Shown here: in pieces, positions 47,150-59,484 of the stretch
How the letters are laid out: each line of letters opens with the position of its first letter
How positions within the stretch are numbered: position 1 is the first letter of the stretch
Assembly: GCA_032622095.1 (NCBI GenBank)
Contig: CP136066.1
Coordinates: 94,823,319 to 94,887,318 of the forward strand
Length of the DNA stretch: 64,000 nucleotides
Direction: 5' to 3'
DNA from: Siphonodentalium dalli
Lineage: Eukaryota > Mollusca > Scaphopoda > Gadilida > Siphonodentaliidae
Program-made: the position numbers and the translations under genes
Notes under the pieces: model-generated
Database searches by the model: none
The model's input: the letters and a program-made list of their open reading frames with translations, nothing else
What the model was told of the DNA's origin: nothing

Positions 47150-47617
47150 TATCACATAATTTGGCCATTAAAGCAGTTTCATAATTATCGGTAATAGACA
47201 CGTTTAATATCAGCGCGTGCGATGACGTCACAGCGTTCTTCAAATAACTTCAAATCACATCAAAATCATGTATGATGGGAGTTTATTTATGCATTTATAG
47301 TCGGTGAGCGTGATTCTATGTGTGTTGTATATGGTTGTTTCAAGCAAAAAAATTGTTGTTTTTGTTTCATCAGTGTATAAATTTCAATCATTAATTCATT
47401 TTGTTTAAATTATATTTGACTTTAAACTTATTGATAATAATGTTAGTCCACCAGATTCCATATTAGACCCATATACCCAATTTATATAATTGTAGAATAT
47501 ATGGCCTATAGTTGTGTCATCAATTTGACGAACGACACAACAATTAAGATGTCCTGGTGGTGACCGAAACTTTATAGTTACGAATTTCAAGTAATGATTC
47601 CCCATAATCCGGCTTAA

Positions 47618-47803
47618 CCCTTTCGTGACAAGTACCGCGCTGGCGCAGCATTAATTTTGATCCTGTGCCAGTACATTCTCTTATATATGATAGTCTCCCA
47701 TAGGGAACCTCACATGTATATAAGATCACACATTGGCCTATCAATATTTACCTTAACCTGGTAAGCCAGTGCATTCTCTTATATATGCGAGGCTCCCTGT
47801 GGG
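47618..47803. mobile_element. Hairpin MITE, CCAATGCATTCTC family, 3' of locus C
   Basis: Left end CCCTTTCGTGAC after TTAA; hairpin CATTCTCTTATATATGATAG with an imperfect partner, then ATATTTACCTTAACCTGGTA and a second half hairpin. A further fragment with the same spacer and half hairpin lies at 47975-48025. Confidence 0.6.
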
Positions 47804-48059
47804 AAAATTGAAAGACATTTTCACAGTTTCACTGCTGTATATATAAACATGCATGTGTATATGAAATGAACAATGATTAATGTGATATCCAAAGTTGTGT
47901 ACACAGTGTATATACGTTTTGCTTGTTTCACTGTTAAGTGACATGTGCAATAAATCAATCATCATCAAAAATATTTACCATAACCTGGTAAGCCATTCTC
48001 TTATATATGCGAGGCTCCCTGTGGGATAATATATACATAATTGTTACGAGGTTACAAAA

Positions 48060-49034
48060 CGAAAGTGGATTCTCAATCTGTGTCCCATGGGGACTCTACC
48101 CCACCTCATCCAGACACCTACGGTGACCCACCCACCCTACTCCTAATTTGACAAAATGAAACGCCCAACCAAAATAGATATTATGCACAAAACAAAGCAC
48201 AATGAATTTGTAATTTCAAAATCTAATGGGCATCATAATTTAATGTATATACATATGAACGAGTGTTGTATGCGCTCACATGTCAACTATGATTTCGATG
48301 AGCAATAAACTATCTGCATCTATCTGATATCGCTGAAGTGTTTACAATATCATAAGAACATGGTGCGCTTTGGATATTGTCAGTGGAAATTCCTAACCTA
48401 TAACACTCATGATAGGAAATTCAGTTGAAGAAAATATCACTACACTTATGCAAACTTAAGTTTCCTTTGTAGGTTACATAAATTTCCAAGTTCAATATTT
48501 TCATTTGCAATGCCTTAATTTAGTTCTAAATTGTATCATCAAACTGTCCAACTACTGGAAATTCCAACGTAACGACCCCAATGGCTGATAATATTTTTTT
48601 TGTGTCAACACTTTGAATCATCGAGGTATAAATAGCAATAATTCGTACATCGAATGACGTTTTTCCTTGATGATCATCTGGGGGTTGCCTTCCAATGCTA
48701 TTGTACTAATTCGTACATGTGGCATCAATTTGCGTACATACATTTAGACCGTTGTTACCCAGGGAACAAAATGATATGTCTTTGATAATTATATGCAAAT
48801 CAAATCATTTAACATAATTATATTTGTGAGTCGCAATCTCAGAGTAAAATATCGCGCCGCGAGTTTATTTATATAAACAGAGTCATCGCTATATTTAGAC
48901 ATATAAACATTGCAATCGCATCGTGTTCTGAACGAAATTTCTGATGTGTACAGTGTGTTGTCAAGGGATTTCCCTATGTCATGGGATTCCCCTGTGTCGC
49001 CAGTGCACTCGTCACTTCTTCCAGCGTGGAATCA
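48060..49034 (+). promoter_or_regulatory. Upstream module of truncated ARF locus D
   Basis: The module aligns with 41160-42124 upstream of C: shared are ATGAAACGCCCAACCAAAAT, AGTTCTAAATTGTATCATCA and CCAGCGTGGAATCAGC. At 49034/49035 this upstream sequence joins exon 3 directly. The TATA box used by B and C lies in the deleted part. Confidence 0.6.
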
Positions 49035-50024
49035 GCTTACTCTTCATCGTCGACAGCGCTGATCACTCCAGAATATCAGAAGCTAAGGACGAACTATACG
49101 GTATTCTAGATAGCGACGAAATGAGAAAGGTCCCAGTGTTAGTCGTGGCTAACAAGCAAGATTTACCAGGTGAGAACTGAGAAGTGACGTAATGTACAGT
49201 AATGCCCTAGATAATCGACTCCTTAACCACAGCAGAAATGTGAGTAACTTTTCAGGATTTAGTCGGAAATATGGCTTGTTGCCATTCATCGGAAAGCTTT
49301 CAGATAGAGATTTCCGATGAATGGCAACATGCCATATTTCCTACTAAATCCTGAAAAATTACACATAATTCCGCTGTGGTTAAGGAGTCGATCATTTGGG
49401 AATTACTGTAGATAAAACTGTCCGAATTGATACTGATACGAGCCCCCCTCCCTCCCTTTTTTGCGCCACTATATATATGGTATCATAACAGAAATATTGA
49501 TTTCAAGATAACACCAGTACAGCATTCTCGATTACACCATTACACTATAATTAGATGGTGTTATTCACCCATCATGTGTATACATAAAATATATCGATAC
49601 CAATTGATTTGGATTAATTATTTATGAGCCATGAGTTTATGAAATTATGAGCACAAATTACATGCTAATTTTATGTTGGTTCAAATATGGGACAAGTTTG
49701 GAACGATAGGTAAATATGCAAGAAAGCGAAAGCGTGTACAAAAACATGTTTTTTTCATCTGAATGCATGTGCTTGATACCGAATCAGAGACAATGCATAT
49801 CATTCAGTAAATATCATTTATAATATGACTTATTTTATAAATTTCATAATTGTTTTTCAGGTGCTATGAAACCACATGAAGTCGTGGAGCGGTTGGAACT
49901 TCATAAACTGATAAACCGGAAGTGGTTCATTCAGGCGACATGCGCACAAACAGGAGATGGGATATACGAATCGATGACAGTACTCGCAAAATTGGTAAAA
50001 GATTTCAAGAAAGGACGTGACTGA
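49035..50024 (+). pseudogene. Truncated ARF-like copy, locus D (exons 3 and 4 only)
   Basis: Exon 3 (49035-49169) and exon 4 (49861-50024) are open and nearly identical to C. Exon 1, exon 2 and the first two introns are missing, so the P-loop and both switches are gone and nucleotide binding is not expected. Compared with C, about 3.6 kb (42125-45731) is deleted, and the exon 3 acceptor AG is lost. An upstream ATG at 48944 stays in frame into exon 3 and, spliced to exon 4, would give a 129-aa chimera with a novel Cys-rich start. Exon 4 has Thr for Ala before CAQTGDG, Val in SMTVLAK and Asp for the final Tyr. It is most likely a pseudogene; a transcript cannot be excluded. Confidence 0.85.
49197..49408. 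mobile_element. TA-flanked hairpin MITE, intron of locus D
   Basis: Orthologous copy of the C intron 3 element, with TA on both sides (AATGTA and TAGATAAAAC). It shows the insertion happened before C and D separated. Confidence 0.8.
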
Positions 50025-50538
50025 ACATCACCCTGACTAGTTCCCTCCCTATGTATGGGAATTCTGGCTTTGAACATTATCAACATGGAAGCATCTGAGA
50101 TAATCTGATGGTTATACTTTCCGAAAAAGGGAAGTAACTGTTATCGGAATTTACAAATAGTTATAATGCTGATCAGGAATGGGTTGGAAATTTTCACCTC
50201 AACAAGGAGAGTAAATTCGTATCAAAAGTGCACAGCTCTAAACAGTCAACCCATATACTTTGGCTGAAGAAATAATTTTTGTCATGCAATCTTGAGCATG
50301 AACAAATGTGTACTATTAATCGGTCGAATCGCATGTTCACAACGTAAATTCACCGTACCGAAACTGTTACCATATGTACATGTACGATGGAAGTTTCATT
50401 TATGCATTTTTAATCAGTGTGTGTGATTGTGTGTTGGATATGGTTGTTTCAAGCAAAATTCTTGTTGTTTTTGTTACATCAGTGTATACGTTTCAATCAT
50501 TAATTCATTTATATATATACGTATACAATTATTCATGA

Positions 50539-52215
50539 ACCAAACATAGGGCGAAATTGTTCTGAAGCTTTGATTTTTCCATTTAGTTCATTCAGGGTGA
50601 ATGACGTGAGGTAACGATACCGTTGGTAGCAGTATACGATTTATTGGGTTGGAGCAGGTTGTAGGGGGTCTGAAAAATAGAACAAAATATGTATTTGGTG
50701 GCAGAACAGCCAATGTAGCCTGTGTTAAATGGGACATTACTGGTTTGAAGGTTTAATTATTTAACTAAACTGGGAAAAATTTGGATACGTAACATGATTT
50801 TTGTATTCAGTGGAAGCCAGCTATGTGTGTTTGGTTGTAAGAAAATAGCCAGATTTCTCTCCCCTGAATTATGTCATCTGTGCTTGCAAGGCATTTTTTG
50901 TTAAATTGCTACGATAACGTTTTGTATATTTCAAATATTTTTTCAGCTCTAACATGGCTCTATCGGGCGGAAAAGCTTGATTACTGATATTCGCTCTGTC
51001 GTGGTATCTTTTTGTGTTGAAAATGGCCAATATGAGTCAAAAATGGGTAAAATTAAGCGTTTTGCGTGTGCAAACCAAGGGGCATAACTTAACAATTTGT
51101 ACGAGGAAGCTAAGTTACAGACATTTGATTGCATCTAACTTTTCAGTCGAAAATAAAACATGATTGATGGGACCTACACGAAATATAATGGCTCAGCACA
51201 GACTTGAAGTATAGTACCCCCTCACAGGTTGGCCAAAATTGCCGGAAATCGTGTATTGCTACCTTAGGGTAAACTAAGGTTGGATTTCCAAAGTTGAAAG
51301 GCTTGAGGTACGATTTGGATTAATTCAGTCATCAAATTTCATCTGAATTCATAGGTTCCATTCAATTCAACATTACAGATATTTACTGGTCATCAAATTT
51401 CATCTGAATTCATATATAGGTTCCATTTAATTCAACATTTTCAGATATTTGCTGGTAATTACATTGAAAGGCAAAGTAATAATAGGACATTCTATTCTTA
51501 AATGTTAAAGGTTGAGCGCGAACGCAGACCCCATGACGCACAAATAATGCAGTCGAGTTACCCACATTTGGGGTAATCGCTAGGGTCATCCAAACCGAAA
51601 TGAAATGGTAAGGACTCGCCCAGGGAGCACCGTATTTTGGATCGCGGTTTCTCCTCTGCCAGGTAAGTATGTTTAAGCACGGAATCTATTCCGACCAGTA
51701 TACAGCGGCGCAGTTAATACATGTGGTGTCTATTCAGCTAAGTATATTATAAATAAAATAGCGGCTTTCATTTTACAAGATATGGTTATCTTTTAACTAA
51801 AATATAGGATAATTGTTATCTTGAAATATAATTGGTTCAAAAGTTCATCATATTTGGAATAATAAGAATAAATCCATGAAATTATAATGCTGAGTGCTCA
51901 CAATAAAATTTCTTTTTTGATATGTAAGTCAAACGTTATACATATACGTAAGTCATACGGTATACATACGTAAGTCACACGTTATACATTTTCGTAAATC
52001 ATACGTTATACAGGGTAGAGTTCTTGCCCCTTAGCTGTGGGATGTTCTACGCATGCATAATTTGAGACAGTCAAAGACTAACTAAACAAACTTCATAATT
52101 ATTCAATCCCGCGCCACTGAAATGTTTCTTTGGCCCTTCTTAAGGGGACGGGATGCGACAGGGCCAATGAGGTTCCCAAATAAATAACAACTTTGGTAAA
52201 CAAATTAAACACTTG
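50539..52215. repeat. U1-bearing duplication unit, first copy
   Basis: Starts ACCAAACATAGGGCGAAATT and runs through U1 copy 1, a CGTAAGTCATACG-type minisatellite (51920-52015) and TAACAACTTTGGTAAACAAA. It matches 52226-53714 plus 55070-55165 with small indels. A partial third copy of its right end lies at 55300-55375, and a more diverged relative surrounds U1 copy 3 (59820-60270). No protein-coding gene is recognised in it. Confidence 0.85.
51508..51670 (-). ncRNA. U1 snRNA gene or variant, copy 1
   Basis: The minus strand starts ATACTTACCTGGCAG, the U1 5' end that pairs with 5' splice sites. It keeps CCCCAAATGTGGG of stem-loop III, AACTCGACTGCAT, an Sm-like ATTTGTG and the 3' stem CTGCGTTCGCGCT. 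Length is about 163 nt against 164 for human U1. Loop I reads GATCCAAAAT instead of the known U1-70K loop GATCATGAAG, with a C-A mismatch closing the stem. Loop II reads ATTTCAT instead of ATTGCAC. This is the most diverged copy and may be a pseudogene. About 75 bp of upstream sequence, where a PSE would lie, is conserved with the other copies. Confidence 0.85.
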
Positions 52216-53129
52216 GAATTTTCAAACCAAACATAGGGCGAAATTGTTCTGAAACTTTGATTTTTCCATTCAGTTCATTCAGGGTTAATGACGTGAGGTA
52301 ACGATACCGTTGGTAGCAGTACACGATCTATTGGGTTGTAGGGGTATGAAAAATAGAACAAAATATGTATTTGGTGGCAGAACAGCCAGTGTAGCCTGTG
52401 TTAAAAGGGACATTACTGGTTTGAAGGTTTAATTATTTTACTAAAACTGGGATAGTTCACAAAAAGTGAAAAATTTGGATACGTAACATGATGTTCGTTA
52501 TCAGTGGAAGCCAGCTCTGTGTGTTTGGTTGTAAGAAAATAGCCAGATTTCTCTCCCCTGAATTATGTCATCTGTGCTTGCAAGGCATTTTTTATTAAAT
52601 TGTTACGTTAGTATATTTCAAATATTTGTTCAGCTCTATCATGGCTCTATCGGGCGGAAAAGCTTGCTCATTGACATTCGCTCTGTCGTGGTCTCTTTTT
52701 GTGTTGAAAATGGCCAATTTGAGTCAAAAATGGGTAAAATTAAGCGTTTTGTGTGTGCAAACCAAGGGGCATAACTTAACAATTTGTACGAGGAAGCTAA
52801 ATTACAGACATTTGATTGCATCTAACTTATCTGTCGAAAATAAAACATGCTTGATGGGACCTACATGTACACCAAATATAATGGCTCAGCACAGACTTGA
52901 AGTACAGAACCCCCTCCCAGGTTGGCCTAAATTGCCGGAAATCGTGCATTGCTACCTTAGGGTAAACTAAGGTTGGATTTCCAAAGTTGAAAAGCTTGAG
53001 GTACGAGTTGGATTAATTCAGTCATCAAATTTCATCTGAATTCATAGGTTCCATTCAATTCAACATTTTCAGATATTTACTGGTAATTACGTTGAATGGC
53101 AAAGTAGGACATTCTATTCTTAAATGTTA

Positions 53130-53292
53130 AAGGGTGAGCGCGAACGCAGACCCCATGACGCACAAATAATGCAGTCGAGTTACCCACATTTGGGGTAATC
53201 GCTAGGGTCATCCAAACCGAAATGCAATGGTAAGGACTCGCCCAGGGAGCACCGCATTTTGGATCGCGGTTTCTCCTCTGCCAGGTAAGTAT
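53130..53292 (-). ncRNA. U1 snRNA gene or variant, copy 2
   Basis: Same order of U1 elements: ATACTTACCTGGCAG at the 5' end, stem-loops I-III, Sm-like site and a GGGG...TTCG...CCC terminal hairpin. Stem I is fully paired (ACCGC/GCGGT) around the loop GATCCAAAAT. Stem-loop III shows a compensatory change relative to human (TTACCCC with GGGTAA instead of TTTCCCC with GGGAAA), which suggests selection on the RNA. Loop II is ATTGCAT, one base from the U1A-binding ATTGCAC. It lies in the second copy of a 1.6-kb tandem duplication with copy 1. Confidence 0.88.
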
Positions 53293-53714
53293 GATTAAGC
53301 ACGGAATCTATTCCGGCCAGTATACAGCGGCGCAGTTAATACATGTGGTGTCTATTCATCTAAGTATATTATAAATAAAATAGCGGCTTTCATTTTACAA
53401 GATATGGTTATCTTTTAACTAAAATATACGATAATTATTATCCTGAAATATAATTGGTTCAAAAGTACATAATATTTGGAATAATCAGAATAAATCCATG
53501 AAATGGTTTTGCTGAGTGCTCACAATAAAATTTCTTTTTTTATTCGTAAGTCATACGGTATACATATACGTAAGTCATACGTTTTACATATACGTAAGTC
53601 ATACGTTATACAGGGTAGAGTTCTTGCCCCTTAGCTGTGGAATGTGCTACGCATGCATAATTGAGTCCGTCAAAGACCAACTGAACAAACTTCATAATTA
53701 TTCAGTCTCGCCCC

Positions 53715-55061
53715 AAAGGGGGGGGGGGGGTCTGCACAAAAATTCCGTATATAGGGCCGGGGTGGGTGGGTGGTCCGGAGCCGAAAAAATTGTGCTTGTA
53801 ATTTATTTCCAAAATGAGTTTTTTTCAAACAATTTACAAGTACTGACCATGTAATGTTGTTTGTAAGCATGTTAGTACCATACGTGTTGGTATAGGGCTA
53901 TATAGGCAGCTATAGTGACTATTTAGCCTCAGATTTAGCAACATTCTGGATTTCACAGGATCCCGGCCCACTTCACAGTGGACCACCGTAATAGCGTTCA
54001 GGAAACTTATGATCAACGGAAGAAATATTTAGTAACAAAATTAATTTATTACCCTAGTTGAGTTATAATAATGCAAAATGTGTTTACGGGTGGAACAAGG
54101 CCGGTAACTCTGGTATGCATTGACAGGCGAAACCTGTGATATGCAGTATACATCCTTCCCCTATCATTCTGCATGGTCTATCACCATACCAAACCACATC
54201 AAAATTCGACAACCGACACTTAACTTATTTTGCAAAAACTTTGTACGGACTGAATTTCGAACAGGGCCCATAACACTGGTAGGCATTGATGGCCACAACC
54301 CGTGATATTATGCATATTCGTTCCCCATTTCTGGTCCGTCACCATGCCATAGGGCATCAAAATATGACAACCGACTCTTGAGTTATAATGCAAAATGTTT
54401 GTACGGACGGACGCACGGACGGCTCGAGACGTCAACTATATACCCACCGACTAATATCGGGGGTATAATAACCATATATCTATGTGTATACCTAACCAAA
54501 AACTATTTCCCTCCCCCACCCACCCCAGTGGATAAGACTAAAGAGTTCTTTGGTCATGCACAAATAATTGTGGAACGCCTGACCTGTTTACCACTATTTA
54601 CACTGGCCAGTGTTCTCTGCCAGACACAACAAACTCGATATATTAAGGCTATAATGGGGTCTAGGACGATTTGTGCCATAGTGTACCTACACAATGCTTT
54701 ATTATTGTTGTTAGATACTGAAAACACCAGGAAACACCTGGAAATAGAGTTTATTTTTCGTTTTTCTGATCTGTGTTTACCAATTAAGCATGTTATTGCT
54801 TGAGTCTTAATGGTACACAGCAAGAGTTTGCACCAAAAAAAGGATAGTGGAATGGGAATGAAAGGCAGTTAAGTTATTGAAGTTCTAACGGCTAAAAAAA
54901 ACTCTGAAATTTTGATAAAAACATGAGAAAGGGGGGTGGGTCCCCAAAATTTTGGAGGAAAATATATTTTTTTTGCACAAATGGGGTCCCTCGGGGTCGG
55001 AAAAAAACTTTTTGGGCCCTATATGTGGAATTTTTTTCCAGACCACCCCCCCCCCCCCCTG
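53715..55061. mobile_element. 1347-bp hAT-like element with G-tract termini
   Basis: Flanks CTCGCCCC (53707-53714) and CCCGCCCC (55062-55069) match at 7 of 8 bases. The ends run AAAGGGGGGG and CCCCCCTG, and subterminal AAAATTCCGTATATAGGGCC is inverted near the right end as GGGCCCTATATGTGGAATTTT. An 8-bp target duplication and CAGGG-like ends fit hAT. The interior includes a tandem pair of GTACGGAC-type units (54075-54475). A 141-codon open stretch at 54378-54803 matches no family I know. It is non-autonomous as far as can be seen. Confidence 0.7.
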
Positions 55062-55742
55062 CCCGCCCCGTTGAAATGTTTCTTGGTCCCTTCTTCCGGG
55101 GACGTTGCGACAGGACAAATGAGGTTTCCATATAAATAACAACTTTAGTAAATGAATTAAACACTAATATGACCATACGTAAACGTAATAAAGCCCACGT
55201 AGATTAAATCCATATGTCAGTTTGCGATCCAATTATATTTATAATAAAAATCTCTTTTGAATTATTATCCCGGATACCTAACAACTAAAAAAAATCCTAT
55301 TCAGGGACGTTGCGACAGGGCCAATGGGGTTCCCCTGTAAATAAACAACTTTGGTAAACAAATTCAACGCTTCGAACCATCGTTATATAAACGTTACTGT
55401 TACAGCTACATTACCAATCAAATTCTAATTAGTCCTATAAAATACCGAAGTCCATAAAAATCGTTAAGTCGTAAACATTGGAAAATGTACCTGGCAGATG
55501 TTATAATGGTGTTAGTTTTTCAAAATTTTGAATTAAAAAAAAAAAAAAATCGGTTTGTTAAATTGAGCAAGGAATTCAATCTAAATAAAATAAATAAAAA
55601 CAATATATATAAATCAAAATGTTTCAATCATCAAAATGTGCTCGAAGCGCACAAATAATGGCTCTATCTTAGATCAAAATGTAAGCGAAGTCCCACAAAG
55701 GGGACCACAGGACCTCCGATGCTGAATATTGGCTAGTTCAGT

Positions 55743-56655
55743 ATAATAGAAGTAAGTTGCTTGAGTAGACTAACATAAGTGGTATTAATACTATTATAAT
55801 ATGTTAGATAATGGGCTGGTTGACAGACTAATCAGGAAATAGTTAGAAATTATGGAATTGTGTTTATCACATAATTTGCCCATAAAAGCAGTTTCATAAT
55901 TATCGATAAGAGACACGTTTAATATCAGCGCGTGCGATGACGTCACATCGTTCTTCAAATGACTTGCGATCGCTGCGGTTTTTATCGTTGTTTTCGATGG
56001 ATATTTCGCATTGCTTCGCGTTTATTTGATCATGTGATAAAAAGTATCTCACACTCGTCCTATTTTATACGTAATTTATCAACCTCGTCCACAAAATTCT
56101 ATTTGAGCCTCGGTAAACCTCGGCTCAAATCGAATTTAGTGAACTCGGTTGATAAATGTCCGTATAAAATAGAAACTCATGTGAGATCCTCTATTTATCA
56201 CATAATTTGGCCATAAAAGCAGTTTCATAATTATCGGTAATAGACACGTTTAATATCAGCGCGTGCGATGACGTCACGGCGTTCTTCAAATAACTTGCGA
56301 TCGCTGCAGTTTATGATTGTTGTTTCCGATGAATATTGCGCGTTGCTTCGGGTTTATTTGATCATGTGATAAAAGGTATCTCACACTCGTCCTATTTTAT
56401 ACGTAATTTATCAACCTCGTCCTCTAAATTCTATTTGAGCCTCGGCTCAAATCGAATTTAGTGAACTCGGTTGATAAATTCCGTATAAACTAGACACTCA
56501 TGTGAGATCCTCTATTTATCCTGCACAAATGAGATCATTCCCTGTCATATAAGTGATATCAGTAGAGTTTTATGCGGTTTTAGACCAAATTTAGTGAAAT
56601 TTTGGTCACCGAAAATGCCAGATGCAAAAAAAACGGCATACCTTCCTGCTAATTG
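55743..56655. repeat. Left 261-bp direct repeat flanking the LINE, with a 652-bp dimer inside
   Basis: 55743-55868 and 56521-56655 together match 59485-59745 after the LINE. Between them sits 55869-56520, two units of about 325 bp (55869-56199, 56200-56520). Each unit begins ACATAATTTG-CCATAAAAGC, contains ATGACGTCAC and a long hairpin around TTTGAGCCTCGG, and ends CTCTATTTATC. The right repeat lacks the dimer. Confidence 0.85.
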
Positions 56656-59484
56656 TTTACTACCCCCCCCCCCCTGATTAAATCTAACATTTGAGCCCCC
56701 CCCCCTCCCCCCCCCCCCCCCCCCCTGCGGTGATGGGCATCTTACTTTGAAAAATTATATTCGCCGCTATAGAGACCCGAGTTTGACACACAGCACTTTA
56801 ACTATGTCAATGAATTTGTTACGCGAAAAACCACCAGCGATCAGCATGGTGATAATTATAATGCCATACTCTTTTGTGTAACTCCACTTGAATTACTTTC
56901 TGTTTATCGCAGTCTGAGTGTTGGAAAAGCAACCGGTTGGGATTGCATATCGAATGAACACCTGATATATGGAAGCCATAAGTTAACTCAGACGGTATCC
57001 AATCTTATGACAGTCATGATTCAGACACAAATTATCCCTTCACATATGAAACGTGGTGTAATCATTACACTATACAAAGGTGGTTCAAAATCCAGAACTG
57101 ATTTTGATAGTTATAGAGCTATAACGCTGATGACCACTTTATACAAGTTACTCGAAAAGATTTTACAAACTAGAATAGAATTATACGCCCCAAAATTACT
57201 TAATGTACATCCGCTTCAACACGGTTTCCAAAAGGGCATAAGCGCAACAATGACGTCATATGTAATGAAAGAATGTATCGCATATGTATCCGATAGTAAA
57301 CAAAAGTTGTATAGCCTATTTTTAGACGTCTGGAAAGCGTTTGATACTGTCTGGGTTAACGGATTGTTATACAAATTGCACACATGCGGATTCACAGGAA
57401 ACTTATTTCGATTGATGCGCGAACTTCTGAGTAATGTAACCTGTTCCATTCGTCATAACAACGTTTTTTCAAGGTGGTTTGATGTGCGACAGGGAGCCAG
57501 GCAGGGAGGGATCCTCTCGCCTTTGTACTATATGATCTACGTTGACGAGTTGATACATATCCTTGCAAACTCGCCGTTAGGCTTAAACATGCTCGGTGTA
57601 AACTGTACGTCCCCAACACATGCAGACGATATGGTTCTGCTGTCTCTCAGCAAATGTGGTTTATCAGCACTATGTGATATTTGCTACGACTACAGTAACA
57701 AATGGCGGTATCGATATAACCCAAATAAATGCGCTGTAGTGGTATTTAATGAAACAAAATCCGAATTTTCGCGTCAGCATCGACTTTGGAACCTTGGTAC
57801 CTCAGATGTCAAAGAAACCACTAATATAACTCATTTGGGCATTTATCTTGATAAGTATGACTTTAATGGAATATTCACTGAGCATATATGCGATAAGACT
57901 CGTAGCACGTTTATGATGCTCAACAACGCCGGCCTTTACCCGGCTGGTATGACCCCAACAAGTTGCTCGTTGATATATTCGTCGGTGGTCATACCTAAAG
58001 GGCTGTACGGGTCTGAACTTCTCTGGAATTTGAACCAAAAACACGTTGATCGCCTGGAACGAACACACATATTCTGTTTAAAGTATTACCAGGGCCTTCA
58101 TCATCGTACACAAACGGTTATTGCGCAAGGATTAGTCGGAACCTCGTCAATGGTGTCACTTATCGAAAAACGTAAAATGTCATTCTTCGGTTCTTTGTGC
58201 AACTTAAAATCTTCTAAAACTGTGAAACAAGTATTTCTCACGCGCTTATATCAGTACATCGTTGGCAGTACATGTTCATCATCAAGTTACATGTCTGACA
58301 TCATTAACACTCTTAAAAAATATGACATGACCGAAGCTCTTGAGAACTACATCGAAAATTCAATATTCCCTAAGAAATCCACATGGAAATGTGCCATAAC
58401 AGAATCATGGTCAAAAATTAATAGAGAATATTGGGACATGAGCGTAAATGAGGATGATCGACTTGCCAGGTTTTCCGACGTCCACCCAACGTTATGCATG
58501 TCCCGGCTATGGGAAAATTGTCGCATATACCCAGCCCATAAAAAATCATATCTACTTATTGCACGCCTTATTTGTATCCTGTAAACAAATGAAGAAACAT
58601 GCGTATTATGTAACAACAAGCACAAAGATCTTGTAAAACATGCCTTAATCGAGTGTTCTTCCATTTGCGACGATCGAAATACTTTTGAATTCGAGCTACT
58701 AAACTTGTTTCATGTAGACATTTATATGTAGTATGACAAACTGGATGCAGAATCCAAAACGCGCGTTCTGCTAACATGTCTACATGAAAACATATACTGT
58801 GCTCCCGAGGAAGAAAATGAACTAACAGACTTTTTTGTGAACAAAGATGCATTCCTCTGGAGAGTATAATTATGTTGATCAACTGACGCCAAGTCCTGAC
58901 TAGATCTCACAAACCTTCATATACACTCGATCATAACATGCAGTTATAAGCGTGTGCGTAATTGTTCATATCATATGTATCTGTGTATTGTTTTACCAGT
59001 AAGTACATTTGTCGGTATGTATGTCTGCGGTTTGTTTGTTTGTCTCGTATACGCCTGCATGTCTGACTGTCGTATGTAAGTCTGTAAGTACGATACGGCT
59101 GTATATATACATGTACATGAGTGGTGCTTGGGAAATGGTCGGCTCCGAGTCGGCAAGACTGCACAAAGGCATTGGCGTTTGTGGGTCTTCCAGAGAGAGA
59201 GATCCCTGATTTGGGTCCAACTCCGGTTTGGTCGTCTCGGAGTATGCTATTTCTCTGTCTGTAAGTACGATATGGCTGTAGAGTGGAATGTCTACTTTAT
59301 GTGATGCATGATTGTGTGTATATGTGCATGTGTAGATGATTCATCATACATATTAAGACATGTATTGTAGATATGTTTGTAATCTTAAATTTTTGATACA
59401 CTGTTATGTACCAAATTGTGTTTGTTCTCATAATATAAAAATTTATATATGAATCTCCATATATGGAGGATAATAAAGATATAT
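56656..59484 (+). mobile_element. 5'-truncated non-LTR retrotransposon (LINE)
   Basis: Starts in a C-rich tract (56662-56725), contains the reverse-transcriptase coding region and about 600 bp of 3' UTR, and ends AATAAAGATATATATA. No endonuclease domain is present, so it is truncated at the 5' end. It is flanked by 261-bp direct repeats (55743-56655 and 59485-59745), far longer than an ordinary LINE target duplication. Confidence 0.8.
56773..58869 (+). pseudogene. LINE reverse transcriptase with C-terminal zinc finger, two in-frame stops
   Basis: The frame opens after a TAG at 56770. A long ORF from the ATG at 57007 runs to 58584 (525 codons), but upstream codons already fit the family (FVTRKTTSDQ and VGKATGWDCISNEHL). 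RT motifs in order: LYKGGSKSRTDFDSYRAITL, LDVWKAFDTVW with the first catalytic Asp, RQGARQGGILSPL, and THADDMVLL with the catalytic DD pair. After the TAA at 58582 the same frame continues with TCVLCNNKHKDLVKHALIEC, a CxxC...HxxxC finger, then a TAG at 58729 and a final TAA at 58867. The enzyme would copy its own RNA at the nick. The two nonsense codons and missing 5' half make this copy inactive in cis, though the RT core is open. Family: CR1/jockey-like group, clade unsure. Confidence 0.9.

Larger units (their letters stand above)
52226..55165. repeat. U1-bearing duplication unit, second copy with hAT-like insertion
   Basis: Same layout as the first copy, but split at 53714/55062 by a 1347-bp G-tract element. 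The first copy shows the uninterrupted site (CCCGCGCCACTGAAATG near 52108). The open stretch 52626-52970 is not conserved in frame with the first copy and is not called as a gene. Confidence 0.85.

Noticed and set aside
46962-47243. Tyr/Ile-repeat proteins on both strands
   Set aside because: Translation of the (TA)n microsatellite.
52626-52970. 114-codon ORF beside U1 copy 2
   Set aside because: The corresponding part of the first duplicate does not keep the frame, and no domain is recognised.
54378-54803. 141-codon ORF as a transposase
   Set aside because: No catalytic motif or hAT dimerisation pattern is visible; part of it is a tandem DNA repeat.
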